Made by a program: the position numbers and the translations under genes. From positions 1 through 64,000 of the forward strand of contig NZ_LR734844.1 of NCBI RefSeq assembly GCF_900010725.2: DNA of 64,000 bases. Direction: 5' to 3'. A model generated the notes under the pieces. That model made no database searches. It had not been told where the DNA came from and saw nothing but the letters and a program-made list of their open reading frames with translations. The DNA comes from Planktothrix serta PCC 8927. GTDB lineage: Bacteria > Cyanobacteriota > Cyanobacteriia > Cyanobacteriales > Microcoleaceae. Below, in pieces: positions 51,584 through 60,705 of the stretch. Numbering within the stretch: the stretch's first letter is position 1; every line of letters begins with the position of its first letter.

Positions 51584-52198
51584 CTATGAATCTTCTATGA
51601 TTTGCCCATCAATTAAACTTATTCCTGATAAGGGACGATAGGTATAACTGGGACTCCGGGGAGTTTTTTGGATGTCTTCTTTGATCATTTCTAAATCAAT
51701 ATAGCGATCCGCGACATTAATTAAACTATCACTGGTCATTGATCGCAAACTCACGACTTCCACCCGCACGCCTCGGTAACTTACGGAGTCCACCGCATAG
51801 GCTAAATCCCCATCACCACTAACTAAAACTGCTGTGTCATAAGAGCCCACTAAAGCCATCATATCAACGGCGATTTCAACATCTAAATTAGCTTTTTTGG
51901 AACCATCGGGAAGTTGTACTAAGTCTTTAGCAATCACGCGGTAGCCATTGCGTCGCATCCACAATAAAAAGCCCTGTTGCTTCTCGTTGGTGCGATCAAC
52001 TCCGGTATAGAAAAAGGATCGTAACAACCGAGATCCGGCCGTTAAACGACACAATAATTTAGTGTAATCGATTTCGATTCCGAGTTGTAAAGCTGCATAA
52101 AATAGATTAGAACCATCGATAAAAATGGCAACTCGTCCTCTATTTTCCAGAACTTGCTCAGGAGTAAACAGTTCTCCAGGGTTGATATTATTCAACAT
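51584..52198 (-). CDS. LabA-like NYN-domain protein
   Basis: 204 aa. NYN (PIN-like) nuclease fold: VAIFIDGSNLFYAALQLGIE near 23, then KKANLDVEIAVDMMAL and LVSGDGDLAYAVDSV carry the conserved acidic residues, and GVRVEVVSLRSM follows. Close in layout to LabA, which modulates circadian output of KaiC in Synechococcus; here no clock genes adjoin, so the link is by family only. It may act as an RNase. Confidence 0.85.
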   Translation of the reverse strand: MLNNINPGELFTPEQVLENRGRVAIFIDGSNLFYAALQLGIEIDYTKLLCRLTAGSRLLRSFFYTGVDRTNEKQQGFLLWMRRNGYRVIAKDLVQLPDGSKKANLDVEIAVDMMALVGSYDTAVLVSGDGDLAYAVDSVSYRGVRVEVVSLRSMTSDSLINVADRYIDLEMIKEDIQKTPRSPSYTYRPLSGISLIDGQIIEDS

Positions 52199-52320
52199 TT
52201 TTATACCTCTTTTTTTATGGAAAAAATGATCTGAACTATGGGTAAAATAAACCGATTGAAATTGATGTTTTATGTTAAACTAGGCTATCATTTAAACGGG
52301 TTTAAGTTTGTAAATTAGGA

Positions 52321-53922
52321 TTATGCCTCCTCTGCATTTTCCAAACGTCTAAAGACGGGTTGCGCTTCCTCCAGGGATTGATTTGCAGGTAACGCACCCC
52401 AAACAGCATGGGTGTCAAAGGACAGTGCTGTCGCTAGTCGGGTTTGATCATTGAAGTCGATTGGATATCCCAATTGTTGATAAATCCGGGTGCTGATATT
52501 GGGAATAATCGGGGATAACAGATAAGAAGCCAGTCGAACTGACTCTAAAACCGAGTACAGCACTTGGGAAACTGCTTCTTGTTTTCCTTGTTTATAAAGA
52601 CTCCAGGGAGCTTTTTCATCAATGTATTTATTCCCAGCTTGAACCAAGGTGAAAATAGCAGTACAAACTTCGCTAAAAGCAAGAGATTCGTAACCTTGAG
52701 TGACCGTATCCGCCAGGGTTAAGCCGAGGGTTTTCAGGGAATCATCCTTGGGGATTTCTTCACTTTTAACATTAGGAACACAACCGTTAAAGTATTTATA
52801 CGCCATTTTCAGCGTGCGGTTGAGTAGGTTTCCTAAGTCATTGGCTAAGTGGGCATTGACGGTGTGAATAAACCGAGTTTGATTATAATCACCATCCTGT
52901 CCAAATTCTATCTCTTTCAAGAAATAAAAGCGAATAGCATCGGCACCATATTGATTGACTAAAGCGATGGGATCAAGGGTATTTCCCAAGCTTTTGCCCA
53001 TCTTCTTCCCATCTTTGGTTAAAAAACCGTGTCCAAAGATACGACCGGGAAGAGATACCTCTGCGGACATCAACATGGCGGGCCAGTAAATGGCGTGAAA
53101 TCGTAAAATATCTTTACCAATCAGGTGTAAATTAATCGGCCACCATTTTGATAAAGCATTGTCTAAGGTTGGTTCATCCTCTGGGTCAAGTAAAGCCGTC
53201 ACATAGCCCAATAAGGCATCAAACCAAACATAAATCGTATGACTTGGATCAGAGGGAACGGGAAATCCCCAGTCAATATTAACGCGAGAAATCGAAAAAT
53301 CTTGTAATCCTTGCTTAACAAAATTGATGACTTCGTTACGGCGACTTTCGGGCTGAATAAAGTCAGGACGCTCTTGATATAAGGTTTCTAGCTGGTTTTG
53401 ATATTTAGAGAGTCGGAAAAAATAGTTCTGCTCATCTCGCCATTCTACGGCTTTATTGACGTGGATAGGGCAGTATTTTCCCGCTTCTAATTCCCGTTCT
53501 TCTTTGTATTCTTCACAGGCGACACAATACCAACCCTGTTGTTGGCTGAGATAGATATCTCCTTGATTCCAAACCTTCTGAAAAAACTCTTTGACGATGG
53601 CTTCATGACGAGGGGCGCTCGTGCGACTAAAGCGATCATACTGAATATTCAAGTGTTGCCAAAGAGAGGCAAAACTAGCAGCAATTTGATCGCAGTGAAT
53701 TTGGGGAGAACGCCCTAATTCCTCGGCGGTGCGTTGAATTTTTTGACCGTGTTCATCGGTTCCTGTAATCAACAGGACGGATTTTCCTTGAAGTCGTTGG
53801 AACCGAGCGATAACATCAGCCGCCATTGTGGTATAAGCACTACCTATATGAGGAACATCATTGACATAATAAAGAGGAGTTGTAAGTGCAAAGGTATTGA
53901 AATGGGTCTGTGTCAATTTCAT
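52321..53922 (-). CDS. metG: Methionyl-tRNA synthetase
   Basis: Charges tRNA-Met. 533 aa. HIGH variant in YVNDVPHIGSAYTTM (near 20), a knuckle with CVACEE and KYCPIHVNK (about 130-155), KMSKS variant in LTKDGKKMGKSLGNTLDP (near 305) and the helical anticodon domain to the end. The C-terminal tRNA-binding (EMAP) extension is absent, as in the shorter bacterial type. It is divergent from plsC, about 120 nt apart. Confidence 0.96.
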   Translation of the reverse strand: MKLTQTHFNTFALTTPLYYVNDVPHIGSAYTTMAADVIARFQRLQGKSVLLITGTDEHGQKIQRTAEELGRSPQIHCDQIAASFASLWQHLNIQYDRFSRTSAPRHEAIVKEFFQKVWNQGDIYLSQQQGWYCVACEEYKEERELEAGKYCPIHVNKAVEWRDEQNYFFRLSKYQNQLETLYQERPDFIQPESRRNEVINFVKQGLQDFSISRVNIDWGFPVPSDPSHTIYVWFDALLGYVTALLDPEDEPTLDNALSKWWPINLHLIGKDILRFHAIYWPAMLMSAEVSLPGRIFGHGFLTKDGKKMGKSLGNTLDPIALVNQYGADAIRFYFLKEIEFGQDGDYNQTRFIHTVNAHLANDLGNLLNRTLKMAYKYFNGCVPNVKSEEIPKDDSLKTLGLTLADTVTQGYESLAFSEVCTAIFTLVQAGNKYIDEKAPWSLYKQGKQEAVSQVLYSVLESVRLASYLLSPIIPNISTRIYQQLGYPIDFNDQTRLATALSFDTHAVWGALPANQSLEEAQPVFRRLENAEEA

Positions 53923-54039
53923 TACAAAGGTAAACTTAGATGGATTATAATGCTTTGTTTAAAGTTTCTCAAAATTCTAAAAGATGTCTTAAGTTTTAGT
54001 CAAAAATTTAACCCGATTCAAGCAGTGTGTTGGTGATTC

Positions 54040-54765
54040 ATGTTCTTAGATCAAACGGGATTGAGTTGTCGGTGGCTATTGGCAGTATTGGGAATACAGA
54101 TGTTCATAGACTATGAAGATCGAATTCCTGAAGGATGCCCTGCGATTGTGGTGAGTAACCATCGCAGCGTCATCGATCCGATTGTGTTAACCGCAGGTGT
54201 CGGTCGTACCCTTCGTTTTGCTTCCCATCATTATATGGGTCAAGTGCCACTTTTGCGCGAAATTGTTACCCAGTTCGGTGCTTTTCCTTTTGATGAACCT
54301 CAACATCGACCTCAACAATTTTTCAAACAAGCCACTCAACTTTTAAAACAACGACAAATGGTAGGGATTTTTCCCGAAGGCGCGACCCCAATGTTACAAC
54401 AAACCCAACCTAATGTTGTGGGAACTTTTCAACGGGGATTTGCTCATTTAGCTTTACGTTCAAGGGTTTCAGATTTAGCAGTTTTACCCGTAGCGATCGC
54501 AACATTAGAAGAACAAACCCTCCCCTCGGCAATTCCTCTGCGTTTACTAGGTATATTCGATCCGAGCGAACCCCTATTTAATCAACCCGGTTGGCATCCG
54601 GTGATTCTGTATCGAAGAATCCAGATCTTAATCGGCCGTCCCTATTGGATTACCCCACGATTACAACGTCAATATCAAGGCAAACAAGCTCGAAAAGTAG
54701 TAGAGGATTTGACCCACTATTGTCACAGGGAAATAGCTAATTTATTACCTCAGTCCTATCAATAG
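54040..54765 (+). CDS. plsC: 1-acyl-sn-glycerol-3-phosphate acyltransferase
   Basis: Makes phosphatidic acid from lysophosphatidic acid and acyl-ACP/CoA. 241 aa. Catalytic HX4D motif VSNHRSVIDPIVL (H41, D46) and the FPEGATP substrate motif (about 108), plus VLPVAIATLEEQ. Close to the membrane surface; weak hydrophobic N-terminus. It is followed by a PmbA/TldD gene 66 nt downstream on the same strand. Confidence 0.88.
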   Translation: MFLDQTGLSCRWLLAVLGIQMFIDYEDRIPEGCPAIVVSNHRSVIDPIVLTAGVGRTLRFASHHYMGQVPLLREIVTQFGAFPFDEPQHRPQQFFKQATQLLKQRQMVGIFPEGATPMLQQTQPNVVGTFQRGFAHLALRSRVSDLAVLPVAIATLEEQTLPSAIPLRLLGIFDPSEPLFNQPGWHPVILYRRIQILIGRPYWITPRLQRQYQGKQARKVVEDLTHYCHREIANLLPQSYQ

Positions 54766-54831
54766 AAATAGGGAATAGGAATCACCGATCACGGTAGGAT
54801 GAACGATGACGCTATGCCATGACAACCATCC

Positions 54832-56130
54832 ATGACCTACGACCAATCCGCCGAACAGCTATTAGAGTTAGCTGCCGCATCGGGCGCTGAGGCTGCGGAA
54901 GTATTTCAATCTCAATCCCTATCCAAGCCGATTTTTTTTGAAGCCAATCGACTCAAGCAACTCGAAAGTAGCCAATCGGAAGGGACAACCTTGCGACTTT
55001 GGCGAGATGGACGTCCGGGTTTAGCAGTTGCCTATGGGCCAGTGGAACCGGAAAAATTAGTCCAACGGGCGATCGCCTTGAGTACCCTGAATCAGCCAGA
55101 AACCATTGAACTGACCGAATCAACAGCCCCATCTCACTATCCCGATATTGGGGAAGCAGTACCCGTTGAACAATTGATTAATTGGGGAAAACAGGCGATT
55201 GAACTCATTCGCTCTCCCTATCCCGATGTCTTATGTATGGCGGAATGGGACTGTGAAGTCGAATCCATTCGCTTGATCAACTCACGGGGACTCGAATGTA
55301 GCCATACTGACACCACCCTCAGTGGTTATGTGGAAACGGAATGGGTTCGGGGGGATGATTTTTTAGCGGTTTCCGATGGCCAAACCCAACGGGATTTTCT
55401 TGATCCCATCCTTCTCGCCGAACGAATTTTAATGCGGTTAAATTGGGCCAAGGACAATGTGCCTTTTCCAGGCGGCAGAATTCCGGTCTTATTCACCGCT
55501 AAAGCCGCCGATATGCTCTGGGGAACCCTTTCCGCCGCTTTGAACGGCAAACAGGTCTTAGAAGGTGCTTCTCCTTGGAGCGATCGCTTAAGTACCCCCG
55601 TGATGTCAACCGTATTAACCATTTCTCAGGAACCTGATATCGGGCCATACAGTTGTCCCTTTGATGACGAAGGAATTCCCACCCGTCCGATTACTTTTAT
55701 TCAAAAGGGCGTTTTACAACTGTTTTATACCGACTTAACCACAGGCCGAACTTTGGGCAGTGGTACAACCGGAAACGGATTTCGTACTCATTTAGGCAGT
55801 TATCCCACTCCGGGTTTATTTAATCTTTTAGTTCAACCCGGAAAAAGTTCCTTAGCTCAGTTAATCCAAGGTTTAGATCGGGCTTTAATCGTTGATCAAA
55901 TGTTAGGAGGAAGTGCGGGAATTAGTGGGGATTTTTCGATTAATGTTGATTTAGGATATCGCATCGAAAAAGGTGAAATTGTAGGCCGGGTGAAAAATAC
56001 AATGGTAGCCGGGAATGTTTACACTGCCCTTAAACAAGTTGTAGAATTAGGAGGTGATGCCGCTTGGAATGGTTCTTGTTATACTCCTTCAATTATTGTT
56101 GAAGGGTTATCAGTAATTGGTAGAGGTTAA
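54832..56130 (+). CDS. TldD/PmbA-family protein (TldE/PmbA side)
   Basis: 432 aa. Subunit of the TldD/TldE protease that processes unfolded peptides and some RiPP precursors. N-terminal domain (1-180), central part with FTAKAADMLWGTLSAALNGK and FDDEGIPTRPITFIQKGVLQ, and a C-terminal segment (GISGDFSINVDLGYRIEKGE). The HEXXXH metal motif of the catalytic TldD is absent, so this is the TldE/PmbA partner. The TldD gene is not in the window. Confidence 0.85.
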   Translation: MTYDQSAEQLLELAAASGAEAAEVFQSQSLSKPIFFEANRLKQLESSQSEGTTLRLWRDGRPGLAVAYGPVEPEKLVQRAIALSTLNQPETIELTESTAPSHYPDIGEAVPVEQLINWGKQAIELIRSPYPDVLCMAEWDCEVESIRLINSRGLECSHTDTTLSGYVETEWVRGDDFLAVSDGQTQRDFLDPILLAERILMRLNWAKDNVPFPGGRIPVLFTAKAADMLWGTLSAALNGKQVLEGASPWSDRLSTPVMSTVLTISQEPDIGPYSCPFDDEGIPTRPITFIQKGVLQLFYTDLTTGRTLGSGTTGNGFRTHLGSYPTPGLFNLLVQPGKSSLAQLIQGLDRALIVDQMLGGSAGISGDFSINVDLGYRIEKGEIVGRVKNTMVAGNVYTALKQVVELGGDAAWNGSCYTPSIIVEGLSVIGRG

Positions 56131-56281
56131 TCGGCTAGGTTTTAATGAGTCCCCAGAATTGAGAAAGCGATATTAACTCCCCCCTGAAAATTCCCCTAAA
56201 ATTATAGGAGTCGCGCCTGGCATTTAGGACATAGACTGATGCTGAAACCGCGTGCAGAGAAATCTTTTCCTGCGGTATTCT

Positions 56282-56310
56282 CTGTTCCCTGTTCCCTGTT
56301 CCCTGTTCCC
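56282..56310. repeat. (CCCTGTT)n heptamer before HAD gene
   Basis: Four CCCTGTT units end 7 nt before the ATG of the HAD gene. A frame running through them would falsely add a SLFPVPCSLFP-type leader. Confidence 0.93.
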
Positions 56311-56317
56311 TTATATC

Positions 56318-57016
56318 ATGATTCAATTTAATCAATTTGCAGCCCTGAGCTTTGACTGCTACGGCACTTTAATTGATTGGGAAAGCGGGATTACTCCCGT
56401 TTTACAACAATTAGTCAAGGCTCATAATATTAAAATGAGTAATCAAGAGTTACTTGAATTATTTGCTATCCTAGAACCGGAAGCCCAAAGCGGAGACTAT
56501 AAAACCTATCGGGCAATTCTTCGAGAAGTGGTACAGAAGTTCGGAGAACGTTTGGGGTTTTCTCCGACTCCCCCGGAATTAGAGAGTTTAGGGAATTCGA
56601 TACAACATTGGCAACCTTTTCCTGATACGGTAGAAGCTCTTAAAGCCTTAAAACAAAAATATAAATTAGTGATTATTTCTAATATTGATGATGATTTATT
56701 TGCCCAAACAAACCAACATCTACAAATAGAATTTGATCAGATTATTACCGCACAACAAGCTCAATCTTATAAACCGTCTGCCCATAATTTTGAATTTGCT
56801 TTAGAAAAAACCGGGTTTTCTACTAATCAACTCCTGCACGTTGCTCAAAGTATTTTTCATGATATTGTTACAGCCAATAGTTTAGGATTAACAACAGTTT
56901 GGGTGAATCGTCGTCAAGGACAACCCGGAGGAGGAGCAACAAAAATTGCGATCGCTCAACCGGATTTAGAAGTACCGGATTTAAAGAGTTTAGTTGACTT
57001 GATTTTTGAGCATTAG
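56318..57016 (+). CDS. HAD-family hydrolase (haloacid dehalogenase type II-like)
   Basis: 232 aa from ATG 56318, chosen after the heptamer repeat. Nucleophile Asp13 in SFDCYGTLIDWESG, motif II Ser in LVIISNIDDDLFAQ, motif III Lys in QAQSYKPSAHNF and motif IV near LHVAQSIFHDIVTANSLGL. The DCYGT start and about 230-aa length match 2-haloacid dehalogenase type II, but many such proteins act as phosphatases. It is unlinked to its neighbours. Confidence 0.85.
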   Translation: MIQFNQFAALSFDCYGTLIDWESGITPVLQQLVKAHNIKMSNQELLELFAILEPEAQSGDYKTYRAILREVVQKFGERLGFSPTPPELESLGNSIQHWQPFPDTVEALKALKQKYKLVIISNIDDDLFAQTNQHLQIEFDQIITAQQAQSYKPSAHNFEFALEKTGFSTNQLLHVAQSIFHDIVTANSLGLTTVWVNRRQGQPGGGATKIAIAQPDLEVPDLKSLVDLIFEH

Positions 57017-57145
57017 AAAATCGAGTCAAGTTTTGGATAGGTTTTGGCGGGGTTGGGATACAGAATCTCAGATTGACATTCAGCCAAGAAAGAATTACAA
57101 TCTCTTTAATATAAATATCCTCTGATCTCCTCACCCTTAACTGTT

Positions 57146-58201
57146 ATGAATAAACTAAAACTTTTGAAACAATTTAAACAAATAGGTAAAAAAGCAGTTA
57201 AAAAAGCCAATCAAAAAATTAATCAAAGCGTTGATGAACTAAAAACTACTGTTTCTCAAACCTCTCAAAATTTAGCAGAAAAAATTACTGATACTTCTAA
57301 TCAACTTCAGGAAACTACCTCAAAAAATCTGGATCAAACTGTTCAAAAGATTTCTGAAGTTCAAACAACTGCTTCTCAATCTATAATTAAAACAGTTGAT
57401 GAACTAACAACTACTATTTCTCAAACCTCCCAAAATCTAGCGGAAAAAATTACTGATACTTCTAATCAAATTCAGGAAACCACCTCAAAAAATCTGGATC
57501 AAACTGTTCAAAAGATTTCTGAAGTTCAAACAACTGCTTCTCAATCTATAATTAAAACAGTTGATGAACTAACAACTACCGTTTCTCAAGCTTCTCAAAA
57601 TTTATCGGAAAAAATTACTGATACTTCTAATGAACTTCAGGAAACCACCTCAAAAAATTTGGATAAAACTGTTCAAAAGATTTCACAATTTCAAACTGTT
57701 ATTTCTGAAAGTGTAATTGAAACAACTGAAAAATTACAAAACAATACCACTGAAACGCTTCTGGCAATTCAAAATTTAGGAAAAAATACCGAAAAAGGTA
57801 TACATAAAGTTATTAAAAATCCTACTTCAAGTTTATCAAAATGGGGTATTTTTATCAATTTATTCAAATATCTGGTTTTCTATTTTTTGGTAGCTAGTCT
57901 GGTTAAACTTTTACATTCTCCACAAGAGTCTAGCCCTATTATAGCTTCTCCTTCACCTGAAAATTCATCAATTCAAGTTAATTATTTTCGAGAAGCTGTT
58001 AATAAAGCTACCCGTGCAGCTACTTTAGCTCAATCTGCAAAATCTAAAGAAGAGTGGAATTTAGTTGTCAAGGAATGGGAAAGTTCTATTAATATGATGA
58101 AATCAATTCCTTCATCTGACCCTAATTATGAAATTGCTCAAAAAAAGGTTATAGAATATCAAAAGAATCTGAATTATGCTCAACAACAAACTGAAGAATA
58201 A
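57146..58201 (+). CDS. Coiled-coil repeat membrane protein, 351 aa
   Basis: Three 55-residue repeats (about 29-193) with SQNLAEKITDTSNQLQETTS and DQTVQKISEVQTTASQSIIK, predicted coiled coil and rich in Thr/Ser/Gln. A membrane helix follows (about 236-255, LFKYLVFYFLVASLVKLL). The C-terminal domain (about 285-350), NKATRAATLAQSAKSKEEWN and so on, is a repeatedly seen cyanobacterial module of unknown role. The repeat DNA (165-bp period) is nearly identical between units 1 and 2. Perhaps a membrane-anchored scaffold. Confidence 0.7.
   Translation: MNKLKLLKQFKQIGKKAVKKANQKINQSVDELKTTVSQTSQNLAEKITDTSNQLQETTSKNLDQTVQKISEVQTTASQSIIKTVDELTTTISQTSQNLAEKITDTSNQIQETTSKNLDQTVQKISEVQTTASQSIIKTVDELTTTVSQASQNLSEKITDTSNELQETTSKNLDKTVQKISQFQTVISESVIETTEKLQNNTTETLLAIQNLGKNTEKGIHKVIKNPTSSLSKWGIFINLFKYLVFYFLVASLVKLLHSPQESSPIIASPSPENSSIQVNYFREAVNKATRAATLAQSAKSKEEWNLVVKEWESSINMMKSIPSSDPNYEIAQKKVIEYQKNLNYAQQQTEE
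57230..57724. repeat. Three 165-bp in-frame repeats
   Basis: GTTGATGAACT recurs at 57230, 57395 and 57560, exactly 165 bp apart; units 1 and 2 are almost identical and unit 3 is diverging towards its end. Each encodes 55 residues of the coiled-coil protein. Confidence 0.9.
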
Positions 58202-58399
58202 GTCCATCATTGCAATATCAACAGATACTAATAGGGTGATGAGATTGTATAGAATAAAATATCATCCTTAATTTACATCCAAAACTCAGATACTAATTAT
58301 GCTCAATTACAAAGGTTATAGGAATTTGACAAACAATTGATTATGGCTTATCATGGAATTAACATGGAATTCAATGTTTGAGGTTGAACAAGAAACTCT

Positions 58400-58687
58400 A
58401 TGATTAACTTAAAAGATATTCATTCACTAACTGAGTTTCAGAGAAATGCAAAACAATACGTTAAACAAATCAAAGAAACTCAACAACCTTTAGTATTAAC
58501 AGTTAATGGTAAAGCGGAAGTTGTTGTTCAGGATGCGATCGCTTATCAAGAGATTTTAAAACGTTTGGAATATGTAGAATCAGTCTTAGCAATTCGTCAG
58601 GGAATAACAGAATTTGAAAGCGGAGAAGGAAAACCAGCACGAACAGCTTTAGAGGAATTACGGAAAAATTATGACATTTCGCGTTGA
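58400..58687 (+). CDS. Phd/YefM-family antitoxin
   Basis: 95 aa. N-terminal Phd/YefM fold: IHSLTEFQRNAKQYVKQIKE then QPLVLTVNGKAEVVVQDAIA and YQEILKRLEY, the family's DNA-binding and dimerisation unit. The C-terminal tail (about 60-95) neutralises the partner toxin. It overlaps the toxin gene by 17 nt. The module should repress its own promoter. Confidence 0.92.
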   Translation: MINLKDIHSLTEFQRNAKQYVKQIKETQQPLVLTVNGKAEVVVQDAIAYQEILKRLEYVESVLAIRQGITEFESGEGKPARTALEELRKNYDISR

Positions 58688-58976
58688 AATTTCCCCATCT
58701 GCTTTAGCCGATGTAGAAGATGTTTTTTTGTGGATGCAAAGAGAATCTCCTTCAAAAGCAGATGAATGGTATAATGGCTTAGTAGAAGCAATTCTCACCT
58801 TAGAACAATTTCCTAATCGCTGTCCAAAAGCACCAGAAAGTAAAGATATCGGATTAGAAATTCGTCAGTTAGTTTATAAGAAACATCGAATTCTATTTGG
58901 TGTTAGTAATAGCGATGTACAAATTTTTGGGATTCGTCATATTGCCCAAAATAGACTTTCATCAGATAATTTGTAA
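58671..58976 (+). CDS. RelE/ParE-family toxin
   Basis: 101 aa. ParE-type fold: VEISPSALADVEDVFLWMQR, PSKADEWYNGLVEAILTLEQ, FPNRCPKAPE and IRQLVYKKHRILFGVSNSDV, then IFGIRHIAQNRL. Targets in the family are DNA gyrase (ParE) or ribosomal mRNA (RelE). It forms a complete toxin-antitoxin pair with the overlapping gene upstream. Confidence 0.92.
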   Translation: MTFRVEISPSALADVEDVFLWMQRESPSKADEWYNGLVEAILTLEQFPNRCPKAPESKDIGLEIRQLVYKKHRILFGVSNSDVQIFGIRHIAQNRLSSDNL

Positions 58977-59124
58977 ATTATTTATTTAATTAAAAATTCA
59001 AAATCTCTAGTATTCATCATTCCATTTTATATAAGGAGAGGAAATAGGATAGGATTGATACGACTCACTCACTATCCTAATCATTTAAGCATTCCAACAC
59101 ACAGCATTGGAACGAGGAGAAGGG

Positions 59125-60576
59125 TTAAAGTTGACCGAAACCTTTTTTCTTTTTCTCTTTCTTTTTCTTGGCTTTAGGTGCTCCTGGATAACCGCCTCTC
59201 ATCCCTCCCATACCACCCATTCCGGGCATCCCCATCCCTGGCATACCCATTCCGGGCATACCTCCCATTCCGGGCATCATTCCCTGACTCATTTGTTGCA
59301 TCATCACTCGCATTTTCTGGAAGTCACTAACTAACTTCATTACATCTTTTTCTAGCACTCCTGAACCTTTCGCAATGCGTTTGCGACGGGAGGGAGAACT
59401 CGCTAATAAATCGGGGTTTTTGCGTTCATCAACGGTCATAGAATTAATCATCGCTTCCGACCGTTTTAATTGCGCTTCTCCCTGGTCTAATTGGTCTTGG
59501 GAAATCTTATTCATCCCCGGAATTAACTTAATTAATCCCCCCAAAGACCCCATATTTTTCATCATCCGAGTTTGACGCAGGAAGTCGGTAAAATCGAATT
59601 TTGCCGTCACAATTTTTTCCTGCATTTTCTCGGCATCTGCCAAGTCGAATTCCTCTTGGGCTTTTTCAACTAAGGTTAAAATATCACCCATGCCTAAAAT
59701 TCGAGAGGCAACTCGTTCAGGATAAAAGGGTTGTAAAGCTTCAACTTTTTCCCCCACCCCCACAAATTTAATCGGAGCCCCCGATACCCGACGAATAGAC
59801 AACGCCGCCCCTCCGCGACTATCCCCATCCATCTTAGTTAAAATAGCCCCGGTAATCCCAATTTGGTCGTTAAAGGTGCGAGTTAAATTAGCGGCTTCTT
59901 GACCCGTCATGGCATCCACCACTAACAGGGTTTCATGGGGTTCAATCGTTTCTTTAATTTGGGCTAATTCCGCCATCATATTTTCGTCTATTTGCAGACG
60001 TCCGGCGGTGTCAATAATCACCGTATCAATATCTTGATTTCGGGCATATTCTACCCCTTGACGAGCAATTTCTACGGGGTCAGAATCGGTTCCCATTTCA
60101 AACACAGGAACGTTAATTTGTTTCCCTAATGTTATTAATTGATTAATAGCCGCCGGGCGATAAATATCCGTTGCGACTAACAAAGCGGTGCGATTTTCCT
60201 TTCTTAAATGCAGGGCTAATTTAGCCGTGGCGGTGGTTTTTCCCGTCCCTTGTAACCCCGCCATTAAAATAATTGTTGGAGCAGTGTCCGCTTGAGCCAG
60301 GGGAACATTACTTTCCCCCATGACATTGACTAATTCATCATGGACAATTTTAACGAACTGTTCCCCCGGTCGCACACCGGACACAACCTGCGCGCCCTGG
60401 GCTTTTTCCCCCACTTCTGCGACAAATTCTTTAACCACTTGCAGGTTAACATCCGCTTCCAATAGGGCGCGACGGACTTCTTTTAGGGCATCTTGAATAT
60501 TAGACTCACTAATTTTATCCTGACCTCGGAGTTTCTTCCAGGCCGACTCAAAACGTTCGCTTAGGGCATCAAACAT
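59125..60576 (-). CDS. ffh: Signal recognition particle protein Ffh
   Basis: Binds signal sequences and SRP RNA for co-translational targeting; in cyanobacteria also thylakoid proteins. 483 aa. NG domain with P-loop GLQGTGKT (107-114), DTAGRLQIDENMM (about 190) and ILTKMDGDSRGGAALSI. The M domain (about 325-440) has the SRP54 signature. The C-terminus is a long Met/Gly-rich tract (GGMPGMGMPGMGMPGMGG) and a Lys-rich end (KAKKKKEKKKKGFGQL), typical of cyanobacterial Ffh. Confidence 0.97.
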   Translation of the reverse strand: MFDALSERFESAWKKLRGQDKISESNIQDALKEVRRALLEADVNLQVVKEFVAEVGEKAQGAQVVSGVRPGEQFVKIVHDELVNVMGESNVPLAQADTAPTIILMAGLQGTGKTTATAKLALHLRKENRTALLVATDIYRPAAINQLITLGKQINVPVFEMGTDSDPVEIARQGVEYARNQDIDTVIIDTAGRLQIDENMMAELAQIKETIEPHETLLVVDAMTGQEAANLTRTFNDQIGITGAILTKMDGDSRGGAALSIRRVSGAPIKFVGVGEKVEALQPFYPERVASRILGMGDILTLVEKAQEEFDLADAEKMQEKIVTAKFDFTDFLRQTRMMKNMGSLGGLIKLIPGMNKISQDQLDQGEAQLKRSEAMINSMTVDERKNPDLLASSPSRRKRIAKGSGVLEKDVMKLVSDFQKMRVMMQQMSQGMMPGMGGMPGMGMPGMGMPGMGGMGGMRGGYPGAPKAKKKKEKKKKGFGQL

Positions 60577-60705
60577 AGCAATTTCTTTATGGAGCAGATG
60601 GGCATCACTCTCTATAATAATATTGAAAGGGCCGCAATTGTTCGATAATCCCTGTGTAGGGGCGAAGTAACCTCGCCCTTACAATTGTTGCGGAGAAGAA
60701 TTTAG

